Shown here one piece after another: positions 14,887 through 21,036 of a DNA stretch of 29,136 nucleotides. The DNA comes from CAYIBZ01 sp964361795 (lineage in GTDB: Bacteria > Patescibacteriota > Minisyncoccia > UBA6257 > WO2-44-18). A program made the translations under genes and the position numbers. The notes beneath the pieces are model-generated. The model had not been told where the DNA came from. It saw nothing but the letters and a program-made list of their open reading frames with translations, and made no database searches. Every line of letters starts with the position of its first letter. The stretch's first letter is position 1. The stretch is from the NCBI GenBank assembly GCA_964361795.1, contig CAYIBZ010000005.1, positions 1-29,136 of the forward strand. The letters run 5' to 3'.

Positions 14887-16503
14887 TCACATCTTCTTTG
14901 GTTTATCAATGCCAAGCAAATCAAAAACTCTTCCCAGAATTTCTCTTGTCGCCGCCACTAAAGCCAGCCGCGATTCCATTATTTTTCGCCCTTCGCCCGC
15001 CATAGCTTCAGCGTCGGCGGGAATTACCCGTTCCTTTTCGTAAAAATTATGAAATGCTCTCGCCAACTCCATTGCATATCTCGCCAATCGGCTCACTTGA
15101 TAATCTTCGGCGGTTTGTAAAATAATATCCGGCAATTTCATCAATTCGCGCACTAGTGTCATTTCACTTTCAGTATTTAAATTTTTAAATTTAGAAATTG
15201 AAAATTTATTGAAAATTGAAAATTGAAAATTGAAAATTTTCGATTTTGCTTTCTGTAAAATCGAATTACATCTCACATAAGCATACTGTACATAGTAAAC
15301 CGGATTTTTGCTTGATTTTTCTTTCGCCAAAGTCAAATTAAAATCCATGTGCGTATCCGGCGAATACGACAAAAAGAAAAACCGCGCGGCATCCTTGCCT
15401 ACTTCTTTTATAAGTTCATCTAAAGTAACAAATTCCCCGGCCCGCTTGGACATTTTCACTTCTTGGCCATTTTCTACCAAACGCACCAACTGGATAATAA
15501 TTATTTTCAATCTTTCGGGATCTAAGCCCAGCGCCTTAATGCCAGATTTCAAACGAGCAACATAACCATGATGATCCGCTCCCCAAATATCAATCGCTTT
15601 ATTGAATTTCCTCTTAACTAACTTATCGTAATGATAAGCAAGATCTACCAAAAAATAAGTTGGCTGACCATCTGATTTAACTAAAACTCTGTCTTTTTCA
15701 TCGGCTATGTCGCTAGTCTTTAACCAAGTTGCGCCCTCCTTTCTCTCAACCAACTTTTTTCTTTCCAACAAATCCAAAACTTTTTGAATTTCTTTTCCTT
15801 TGCGTAATTTTTGATATTCCGAAAACCAAACGTCAAATTTTATTCCGACGTCTTGGACCGATTTCTTTATCTGCCTCATCAATTCCTCCGCCGCCATTCT
15901 GCCAATTTCTTCCGCATTTTCGGTTTTTAATTTTTCAATCTTACTTTTTAATTTTCCCGCCAATTCTTCAACATATTCCCCTTTATAATGTTCCTCCCCT
16001 AAAAGTGCTTTCCTATGGGAAAGCAGCACGCTCTCACCTAAAAGTTTTATCTGATTTCCGGCGTCGTTTATGTAATATTCTCTAGTCACTTTCACTCCAA
16101 TATTCTCAAGAACATTAGCTATAACATCTCCTAAAAATCCCCCGCGGCCGTTGGCCATCGTCAACGGACCAGTCGGATTGGCGGAGACAAATTCTAAATT
16201 TATCTTTAAGGATTTAGAATTTAGAATATAGGATTTAGGGTTCTGCAAAAATCCTGTTAATTCCTCTATCAATGCGTTTTTGGAAATCCAAAAATTGATA
16301 AACCGTCCCTTAACTTCCACTTTTTCAAAAAGATCGCCGCCGGCATCTTTAATCTTTTCGGCTAGTTCATTCGGATTTCCCGGAATCATAAACGCCACAT
16401 TCGTCGAATAGTTTCCAAACTCGGACCTCTCCGAAGTCATTACTAAAAAGTTAACTCCCTCACCCACCACCTTTTTAATTATTTCTTCTATCTTCTTTAC
16501 CAT
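14887..16503 (-). CDS. argS: arginyl-tRNA synthetase
   Basis: ArgRS charges tRNA-Arg. The 538-residue protein has the N-terminal Add-1-like region, the ANPTGPL motif (108-114) and KMSKRAGEFVTLDEL (350-364). The conserved DALR anticodon-binding end runs from about 445 to 538. The HIGH position reads LTMANGRG, so both histidines of the motif are replaced. The start MVKKIEEIIKK at ATG 16503 is typical; the longer frame overlaps the upstream gene. Residues 420-443 (KSKIFNFQFSIFNKFSISKF...) are encoded by tandem AATTGAAA units and look like an in-frame repeat insertion. A TAATAAT sequence lies 6 nt before the ATG, so a second, leaderless promoter is possible. Confidence 0.93.
   Translation of the reverse strand: MVKKIEEIIKKVVGEGVNFLVMTSERSEFGNYSTNVAFMIPGNPNELAEKIKDAGGDLFEKVEVKGRFINFWISKNALIEELTGFLQNPKSYILNSKSLKINLEFVSANPTGPLTMANGRGGFLGDVIANVLENIGVKVTREYYINDAGNQIKLLGESVLLSHRKALLGEEHYKGEYVEELAGKLKSKIEKLKTENAEEIGRMAAEELMRQIKKSVQDVGIKFDVWFSEYQKLRKGKEIQKVLDLLERKKLVERKEGATWLKTSDIADEKDRVLVKSDGQPTYFLVDLAYHYDKLVKRKFNKAIDIWGADHHGYVARLKSGIKALGLDPERLKIIIIQLVRLVENGQEVKMSKRAGEFVTLDELIKEVGKDAARFFFLSYSPDTHMDFNLTLAKEKSSKNPVYYVQYAYVRCNSILQKAKSKIFNFQFSIFNKFSISKFKNLNTESEMTLVRELMKLPDIILQTAEDYQVSRLARYAMELARAFHNFYEKERVIPADAEAMAGEGRKIMESRLALVAATREILGRVFDLLGIDKPKKM
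15183..15240. repeat. AATTGAAA tandem repeat inside argS
   Basis: The unit ATTGAAAA is repeated four to five times at 15197-15240, preceded by related TTTAAATTT sequence. It resembles the rnj-trpS intergenic repeat (7719-7742) and adds about 24 residues to ArgS without breaking the frame. Confidence 0.7.
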
Positions 16504-16520
16504 ATTCGCATTATTAGCGA

Positions 16521-17216
16521 TTACTCCACAAGAAAGTCGTTCCCCCAAGAGCAATACGCGCACTCGCTATGAGTAACCGGCATTGGACCTTTCATAAGAT
16601 TGACTGCGTCGCGCAAAACCTTTAAAGCGTCGTCGGGATTAATTTTCACTCTTTTAGGAACAACATCAAAGCGAGTCATTCCTTTTTCGGCAACTTCCTT
16701 AGGAATGTAATAAAGAAGGTAAGCGTGTCCCGCCTGTTTCATTCCGTTTTCCCGCAAAAGAAGGCCATAACAATTAAGCTGATTTTGATAAAAACTCTCG
16801 CCGCCCTCTTTCACGTCAAACCCGCGAGTTTTGTAATCCAACGGCACGAATTCTTTAAACATGCCCTCTCCGGACACGCCGAGATCATCCAGCATGCCGC
16901 TTAATACCGCTCCGCTTTCCGGATCTTCATAAACAAGCGCGCTCCGCCAATTGCGCCATTTATTTAAAAGCTCGTTGTCGGGGAAAAGCTCTACGCCATC
17001 CAACTTTCCAACTAACTCCGGCGGTAATTTTCCAACATTCCGATATTTATCAAAATACTTTTTAATTAAAAGATCCATTCCGCCCGGCAAAGATGGAAAA
17101 ATTCCCCTCGGCCGATGAATTCCTTTTACATGCTCCAACCAAAAACATTTTGGGCATTCCAAAAAAACATTGAGAGTAGAAGGCGAAAGCCGAATTTTCC
17201 CGTCTTTTAACTTCAT
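16521..17216 (-). CDS. PD-(D/E)XK nuclease-like protein with four cysteines (Cas4/RecB-type)
   Basis: The 231-residue protein starts MKLKDGKIRLSPSTLN and has a RecB/Cas4-like plan: LECPKCFWLEH with C21 and C24, GMLDDLG with Asp110, VPLDYKTRG with Asp127 and Lys129 (the (D/E)XK core), YQNQLNCYGLLL, and a C-terminal SECAYCSWG with C219 and C222. In Cas4 and AddB such paired cysteines bind a 4Fe-4S cluster. The family usually processes DNA ends; the substrate here is unknown. A TATACT -10 box ends 7 nt before ATG. argS follows after 17 nt, so the two are one operon. The Cas2-like gene lies 141 bp upstream. Confidence 0.85.
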   Translation of the reverse strand: MKLKDGKIRLSPSTLNVFLECPKCFWLEHVKGIHRPRGIFPSLPGGMDLLIKKYFDKYRNVGKLPPELVGKLDGVELFPDNELLNKWRNWRSALVYEDPESGAVLSGMLDDLGVSGEGMFKEFVPLDYKTRGFDVKEGGESFYQNQLNCYGLLLRENGMKQAGHAYLLYYIPKEVAEKGMTRFDVVPKRVKINPDDALKVLRDAVNLMKGPMPVTHSECAYCSWGNDFLVE

Positions 17217-17223
17217 TGATTTA

Positions 17224-17229
17224 AGTATA
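17224..17229 (-). promoter_or_regulatory. -10 box of the nuclease-argS operon
   Basis: TATACT on the minus strand, 7 nt from the ATG at 17216. The -35 region is weak. It predicts a leaderless message. Confidence 0.5.
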
Positions 17230-17292
17230 ATTATTGTTTAAAAAAATACTATCTAATCGTACAGTTAACACCTAGAGACTAATATATCATCT

Positions 17293-17319
17293 AATATACT
17301 GTCTCTAAATATACTGTCT
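17293..17319. repeat. direct repeat ATATACTGTCT next to palindrome 1
   Basis: ATATACTGTCT occurs twice, spaced 15 nt apart (about 17294-17304 and 17309-17319), immediately outside the 46-bp palindrome. The 100 bp between here and the nuclease gene are AT-rich with no ORF. Confidence 0.6.
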
Positions 17320-17362
17320 AATATTCCATTACCACGCTGCAGCGTGGTAATGGAATATTAGA
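17317..17362. repeat. 46-bp perfect palindrome, downstream boundary of the Cas2-like gene
   Basis: The sequence is self-complementary over 46 bp, centred on CTGCAG (17337-17342), with arms containing ATTCCATTACCACG. The TAA stop of the Cas2-like gene (17358-17360) lies inside the right arm. A second, imperfect copy lies upstream of the same gene. Confidence 0.95.
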
Positions 17363-17924
17363 TACGGAAATGATGCTTAAACTTTTCTTCCCCTTCAAAT
17401 CTATCAATATAAAATATAAGAACGTAGTGTCGGACGTTGAAAATCGAGCAAATAAAGTCGATTTCTTTCTCGCATTCGTGGGGCGTTATAAACACGCTTT
17501 CTTGAATTGGATAAAATCCCAAAAATCGTAATTTCTTTCTGAGGGCATCTCTAGCTTTCTTTTGATAATCTGGAATATCAAAAATTACCATCCGCCATTT
17601 GCCATCCCACTTTTTCTTTGTATCTAGATGTAGATTATCTAAGTTGTAAACCAGTTGTTGTTCCCTTCCAGACTTAGTTAATATTATTTTTATTCTTCCA
17701 TCTGGCAATTCATGATAGTCCACTAAATTTCTAACCTGAAGTCGCCTTAAATCTCTTAAAAATAATTCTCTTTGAAATCTCTTTTTTCTAAAATATTCTT
17801 TTATCAGTCCTCGAACCAATTGGGCGCCGCCCAATGGTGAAACCATCGAAAGCGCCAATACACCGCCGCCTAACAATACACATTTCAAAATTTTATAAGG
17901 TTTTGAATCTTTTCTTAATTGCAT
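17358..17924 (-). CDS. PaaX-type regulator with a Cas2-like domain
   Basis: The 188-residue protein has an N-terminal hydrophobic/basic segment (about 10-40), a winged-helix-like middle (LRRLQVRNLVDYHELPDGR...KIILTKSGRE) and a C-terminal ferredoxin-fold domain. That domain is the Cas2-like part of PaaX proteins: KWDGKWRMVIFDIPDYQKKA, then LRKKLRFLGFYPIQESVFITP and FNVRHYVLIFYID. Such genes are frequent in Patescibacteria and are often auto-annotated as Cas2. No cas1 or CRISPR array is present here, so a regulatory role or a mobile-element role is more likely. It is bounded by two long related palindromes, the strongest hint that gene and repeats belong together. Confidence 0.8.
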   Translation of the reverse strand: MQLRKDSKPYKILKCVLLGGGVLALSMVSPLGGAQLVRGLIKEYFRKKRFQRELFLRDLRRLQVRNLVDYHELPDGRIKIILTKSGREQQLVYNLDNLHLDTKKKWDGKWRMVIFDIPDYQKKARDALRKKLRFLGFYPIQESVFITPHECEKEIDFICSIFNVRHYVLIFYIDRFEGEEKFKHHFRI

Positions 17925-17962
17925 GAGTAATTTTTTTTATATCATAGTATAATAATATATTC

Positions 17963-18002
17963 TATATTCCATTACCACGCTGCAGCGAAGTAATGGAATA
18001 TA
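17963..18002. repeat. 40-bp imperfect palindrome, upstream boundary of the Cas2-like gene
   Basis: The same core as 17317-17362 (ATTCCATTACCACGCTGCAG), with 18 of 20 arm pairs complementary; the mismatches are at 17976-17977 against 17988-17989. It lies about 40 bp upstream of the Cas2-like start codon. Confidence 0.92.
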
Positions 18003-18022
18003 TTGGGAAAATTAAAAAAAAT

Positions 18023-18052
18023 TTGATCAATTTGATTTTGATTAATTTGATC
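18023..18052. promoter_or_regulatory. repeated TTTGATCAA sites upstream of smpB
   Basis: TTTGATCAA occurs twice around a TTTGATTTTGATTAA spacer. TTGATCAA is itself palindromic, and the second copy overlaps the smpB -35 box (TTGATC). It is a good candidate operator. Confidence 0.45.
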
Positions 18053-18075
18053 AAGTAGTTAATAAATTCTATACT
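18047..18075 (+). promoter_or_regulatory. promoter of smpB-ssrA
   Basis: TTGATC (18047-18052), a 17-nt spacer and TATACT (18070-18075). It ends 6 nt before the GTG start of smpB, predicting a leaderless message that also carries tmRNA. Confidence 0.7.
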
Positions 18076-18081
18076 CAAGCC

Positions 18082-18528
18082 GTGGCTGTTTTATCCGAAA
18101 ACCGAAAAGCCTATTTCAATTATGAGATATTAGAGACGCTAGAGGCGGGTTTGGAATTGAAAGGATTTGAAGCGAAAGCTATTAAAGCCGGACGCGCCAA
18201 CCTGACTGGCGCCTTCGCGACAATAAAAGACAACGAAATCTGGCTGACGAACGCTGATGTGCCTCCTTATCAATCTAGAAACACTCCGCCGGATTATGAA
18301 CCAACCCGCCCGCGCCGACTTTTGTTAAACAAAAAAGAAATTCAACATTTAATCAGCAAAATGCAGTCGGACAGATTGACGCTAGTGCCTCTAAAATTGT
18401 ATACTAAAGGCGGCCGAATCAAAGTTGAGCTGGGATTGGCTCGCGGAAAGCGGAAATACGAAAAACGCGAAACTATCAAGAAGCGAGAAACCCAAAAAGA
18501 AATCCGGCGAACGTTAAAAAGGGGGTGA
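18082..18528 (+). CDS. smpB: SmpB, tmRNA-binding protein
   Basis: SmpB delivers tmRNA to stalled ribosomes for trans-translation. The 148-residue protein matches the family throughout: NRKAYFNYEILETLEAGLEL, then GFEAKAIKAGRANLTGAFA, RPRRLLLNKKEI, LVPLKLYTKGGRIKVELGLA and the basic tail RGKRKYEKRETIKKRETQKE. The GTG start at 18082 coincides with the predicted transcription start. The TGA (18526-18528) lies inside the 5' acceptor arm of the tmRNA gene. RNase P cleavage at the tmRNA 5' end would therefore remove the smpB stop codon from the message. Confidence 0.97.
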   Translation: MAVLSENRKAYFNYEILETLEAGLELKGFEAKAIKAGRANLTGAFATIKDNEIWLTNADVPPYQSRNTPPDYEPTRPRRLLLNKKEIQHLISKMQSDRLTLVPLKLYTKGGRIKVELGLARGKRKYEKRETIKKRETQKEIRRTLKRG

Positions 18529-18830
18529 AGGGCTTCGACGATTACTTCACTTAAATAATGGCAAGTCGAGTGGGATCAACTCGTTAAAAAGGTTCAAACT
18601 TATAATTGCTGATCAAAAATTAGCATTAGCTTACGCCTAAGGGCTTAAGCCATCGGTCTCTCAACGTCTCATAGAGAATCACCGGTGTTATATTTGAGAC
18701 TCGTCAAATACGTAAGCTCTTTATGTGTTTGATTAAATCCCAAAGGGCATTTGTTCTGTTTATCAGATCTAAACTTGTAGAAGTTATTTAAGAAAGTTTT
18801 CGGATGTCGGTTCAACTCCGACCATCTCCA
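18521..18830 (+). ncRNA. ssrA: tmRNA (ssrA)
   Basis: The 5' end GGGGGTGAAGGGCTTCGACG and the 3' tRNA-like end (GTCGG-TTCAACT-CCGAC T-arm, then CATCTCC-A) pair in a 7-bp acceptor stem with G-U pairs. The resume frame begins at GCT 18608 and encodes the tag ADQKLALAYA before TAA at 18638-18640. The usual bacterial tag ends in ALAA, so LALAYA is a variant hydrophobic tail. CCA is not fully encoded (CCG follows). Length is about 310 nt. The gene overlaps the end of smpB by 8 nt and has no promoter of its own that I can see. Confidence 0.95.
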
Positions 18831-18841
18831 CCGAGTCTAAC

Positions 18842-18871
18842 TTGGCTATCAATTTATATTCTATATATTAT
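18842..18871 (+). promoter_or_regulatory. promoter of arfB
   Basis: TTGGCT (18842-18847), an 18-nt spacer and TATTAT (18866-18871), ending 6 nt before the arfB ATG. A TATATT box at 18864 with a 16-nt spacer is an alternative. Confidence 0.55.
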
Positions 18872-18877
18872 AAAAGC

Positions 18878-19309
18878 ATGGAAAATTTTGAGAAAAAGAC
18901 TGATAATCCGATTATGGTTCCGGAAAATGAAACCATTGAACATTTTGCCCGTTCCGGCGGTCCGGGCGGTCAAAATGTAAATAAAACCTCAACGAAGGTT
19001 GAATTGCGTTGGAACGTTGATCAATCTGCGGCTTTCACCAATGAACAGAAATTTTTAATCAAAGAAAAGTTAAAAAATAGAATTAATCAATTAGGAGAGT
19101 TAATAGTGGTCGCTCAAGACGAACGATCTCAGGCCCAAAATCGGGAATTGGCCATGAAAAAATTGAATGACCTCGTTGTCATAGCGCTTACTCCTGAAAA
19201 GGAAAGAATTGCCACGAAACCGACTAAAGGATCAAAAGAAGAACGGTTGTCGGGGAAAAAACGCCAAAGCCAAAAACGCAGTGAACGTTCCTGGAAACCG
19301 GAAGAATGA
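18878..19309 (+). CDS. arfB: ArfB/YaeJ-like peptidyl-tRNA hydrolase (ribosome rescue)
   Basis: The 143-residue protein has a release-factor catalytic domain without codon-recognition domains. The GGQ loop reads ARSGGPGGQNVNKTSTKVEL (residues about 25-44). The basic C-terminal tail is KPTKGSKEERLSGKKRQSQK. In ArfB the tail enters the empty mRNA channel and the GGQ loop hydrolyses peptidyl-tRNA on non-stop ribosomes. I chose ATG 18878 because the upstream frame is promoter sequence. Placed right after smpB and ssrA, it completes a cluster encoding both the trans-translation and the backup rescue route. The alternative, a PrfH-like factor, is less likely given the length. Confidence 0.9.
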   Translation: MENFEKKTDNPIMVPENETIEHFARSGGPGGQNVNKTSTKVELRWNVDQSAAFTNEQKFLIKEKLKNRINQLGELIVVAQDERSQAQNRELAMKKLNDLVVIALTPEKERIATKPTKGSKEERLSGKKRQSQKRSERSWKPEE

Positions 19310-19313
19310 AGCT

Positions 19314-19440
19314 CCCCGAGCTTACGTTCGGGGTATCGGAGCGGAATTCTCCAAAGCCCCAACCCTCCTTCGCCAAGGCTTCGGAGGGTTCTCCGCGCCT
19401 TCATCTTCGGGCTTACGCCCGGAGTATTCGGCGACGGAGA
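19314..19440. repeat. cluster of three REP-like hairpins
   Basis: The hairpins are CCCCGAGC-TTAC-GTTCGGGG (19314-19333), AACCCTCC/GGAGGGTT around 19361-19390, and CGGGC-TTAC-GCCCG (19408-19421). The central one contains a 24-nt core (19364-19387) that occurs in exact reverse complement inside polX at 22389-22412. Confidence 0.8.
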
Positions 19441-19442
19441 AT

Positions 19443-19466
19443 AAAAAATCGGGCTATTTGAGCCCG
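19443..19466 (-). terminator. terminator of the histidine-phosphatase gene
   Basis: On the minus strand, CGGGCT-CAAAT-AGCCCG is followed by ATTTTTT. The TAG stop of the gene lies in the loop and right arm of the hairpin. Confidence 0.85.
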
Positions 19467-20227
19467 GTCTCTTTGCATTTAAAACATTTTTCAACTCGCT
19501 CGCCGTCTTCATCCCGCTCCAAGACTTCTCCTCTGCCGTAACAATTATCACAAAGACCATCTTCCCAGGGCACGATATTTTCTTCCTTTAGCACCAATCT
19601 CGGCTTGCCGTCCACTGATCTGCCTTCGTAAATAGTTACGGATGCGTTTTCCACCACTCCGCGATTATCTAAACTATACCGCTTCATCACTTCTTCAACA
19701 GAAAGTCCGTCGTTCACCCTTCTAAATAAACTGTGCCAGTTGCCGTGCACAATTACTAAAACCTGTTCGCTCTCGTGTTCGCAGGCAAGAGTATTTCGGA
19801 AACTATGAATCCTCATTTCAATGTCGGGCCAGTTTTCTCCTCCGAGGGGACGATGATGATACAGCCCTTCGCGCTTCTTAAATTCTATCTCGTGCGGGAA
19901 GACTTTCGCGATTTCTTCTTCTGACATCGCGTGCCAAATGCCTCGCTGGGCCTCCGCTAATCTGGAATCTTCAATCACTTTCGCTTCCGGAAACATAATT
20001 GAGAGAGTCTCTCGCGACCGAATGTAATACGAAGAATAATAGGCATCAAACCCGCAACGGAATTGCTTTTTTAAATATTCACCGGTGAGGTTCGCCTGAT
20101 TTCGGCCCCTTTTGGTTAATCTATATTCATGAGAAGATCTTTCCCATTTTGTCCGCTCTTCCACGCTCATAACGTTGCCTTCGGACTCCGCGTGCCTGAC
20201 CAAAATAAGCCTTCTCGGCCATCCCAT
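19454..20227 (-). CDS. histidine-phosphatase family protein with a C-terminal zinc ribbon
   Basis: The 257-residue protein has a branch-1 histidine-phosphatase (phosphoglycerate-mutase-like) domain: LILVRHAESEGN with catalytic His12, YYIRSRET near 68-75, LAEAQRG with the acid at about 92, and VIVHGNWH with His161. A short tail adds CDNCYGRGEV...CFKCKETG, a CxxC...CxxC zinc-ribbon like that of DnaJ. The substrate is unknown. A clear Shine-Dalgarno (TAGGAGA) precedes ATG 20227. Its promoter overlaps the divergent infC promoter. A second, very different histidine-phosphatase domain in this window is embedded in IleRS. Confidence 0.88.
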   Translation of the reverse strand: MGWPRRLILVRHAESEGNVMSVEERTKWERSSHEYRLTKRGRNQANLTGEYLKKQFRCGFDAYYSSYYIRSRETLSIMFPEAKVIEDSRLAEAQRGIWHAMSEEEIAKVFPHEIEFKKREGLYHHRPLGGENWPDIEMRIHSFRNTLACEHESEQVLVIVHGNWHSLFRRVNDGLSVEEVMKRYSLDNRGVVENASVTIYEGRSVDGKPRLVLKEENIVPWEDGLCDNCYGRGEVLERDEDGERVEKCFKCKETGLK

Positions 20228-20253
20228 TTTTGGTTCTCCTAAGAACTATCGGC

Positions 20254-20282
20254 ATTATAAAGAAGGCTTTTGACTTCTACAA
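20254..20282 (-). promoter_or_regulatory. promoter of the histidine-phosphatase gene
   Basis: On the minus strand: TTGTAG (20277-20282), a 17-nt spacer and TATAAT (20254-20259). It leaves a leader of about 20 nt containing the Shine-Dalgarno. It interlocks with the infC promoter. Confidence 0.6.
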
Positions 20283-20298
20283 GCCAATCCGCTATATT
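20270..20298 (+). promoter_or_regulatory. infC promoter
   Basis: TTGACT (20270-20275), a 17-nt spacer and TATATT (20293-20298). The TTG that gene finders would choose as the infC start is the -35 box, so transcription starts downstream of it. Confidence 0.75.
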
Positions 20299-20305
20299 TC
20301 TAACT

Positions 20306-20809
20306 ATCGCAAATCTAAGAATAAACAATCAAATAACGGCTTTGGAACTGACAATCATTGATGAGGGGGGCAAGAACCTTGGGAAAATGGCGAAAGAATC
20401 GGCTTTAAGTTTAGCCAAAGAAAAAGGGCTGGATTTAATAGAAATCGCGCCAAACGCAAAACCTCCCGTGGCAAGAATAATGAGTTTTGATAAATTCCGC
20501 TACCAACAGGAAAAGAAAGAGAAAAAACAGCGCACCCAACAGAAAGGACAAGAATCTAAACAAATTCAGATCAGCATACGCGAAGCTCTTCATGATTTGC
20601 AAATCAAAGCCAAAAAAATACAGGGCTTTCTCGAAGAAGGGAATCAGGTAAGTATAGTTGTGGTATTACGAGGACGCGAGAAAGGAAATAAAAATTTCGC
20701 CTTTGAAAAACTTAACGAATTTCTTAAAATCATTCCTATTGAATTCAAATTCTTATTAGAACCGAAGTTGGGGGGACGGGGAATTATAATGCAGATTGCA
20801 AAAGTGTAA
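20306..20809 (+). CDS. infC: translation initiation factor IF-3, predicted AUC start
   Basis: IF-3 keeps 30S subunits free and proofreads start codons. From residue 2 the protein reads ANLRINNQITALELTIIDEG, then KEKGLDLIEIAPNAKPPVAR, and the C-terminal domain (ISIREALHDLQIKAKKIQGFLEEG, VVVLRGRE...). No ATG, GTG or credible TTG fits. The only upstream TTG (20270) is the -35 box of a near-consensus promoter whose start site falls at about 20305. I therefore place the start at ATC 20306, giving 167 residues. E. coli infC uses AUU and is autoregulated through it, so a rare start is expected. rpmI and rplT follow in the usual order. Confidence 0.85.
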   Translation: MANLRINNQITALELTIIDEGGKNLGKMAKESALSLAKEKGLDLIEIAPNAKPPVARIMSFDKFRYQQEKKEKKQRTQQKGQESKQIQISIREALHDLQIKAKKIQGFLEEGNQVSIVVVLRGREKGNKNFAFEKLNEFLKIIPIEFKFLLEPKLGGRGIIMQIAKV

Positions 20810-20853
20810 GCTTGATTTCAGTTAATTTCTTTGTTATTGTTGACTAACAATCT

Positions 20854-21036
20854 ATGGTTAAATCAAGCGTTAAAGACAGGATAAGAGTCACTAAAAACGG
20901 CAAACTCCTAAGGAGAAAAATGGGACTGGGTCATTTTCGCGCCAAGAAAAACGGCACCGTGATGCACCGCAAAGAACAAATTTCTTGGCTAAGCAAACCG
21001 GACCATAAAACTTTCACTAAAAAATACGGAATATGA
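20854..21036 (+). CDS. rpmI: ribosomal protein L35 (bL35)
   Basis: The 60-residue basic protein matches L35: VKSSVKDRIRVTKNGKLLRR, then FRAKKNGTVMHRKEQI and a short C-terminus. L35 is a component of the 50S subunit. It lies 44 nt after infC; a small hairpin (ATTGTT-GACT-AACAAT) precedes the ATG. Its TGA overlaps the rplT ATG as ATGA. The order infC-rpmI-rplT is the conserved operon, which is often controlled by L20. Confidence 0.95.
   Translation: MVKSSVKDRIRVTKNGKLLRRKMGLGHFRAKKNGTVMHRKEQISWLSKPDHKTFTKKYGI

Noticed and set aside
17358..17924. A CRISPR-Cas adaptation module (Cas2)
   Set aside because: The protein has the longer PaaX-type arrangement, and there is no cas1, no effector and no repeat-spacer array anywhere in the window.
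20270..20305. TTG 20270 as the infC start
   Set aside because: It coincides with the -35 box of a near-consensus promoter, and the residues it would add do not resemble IF-3.
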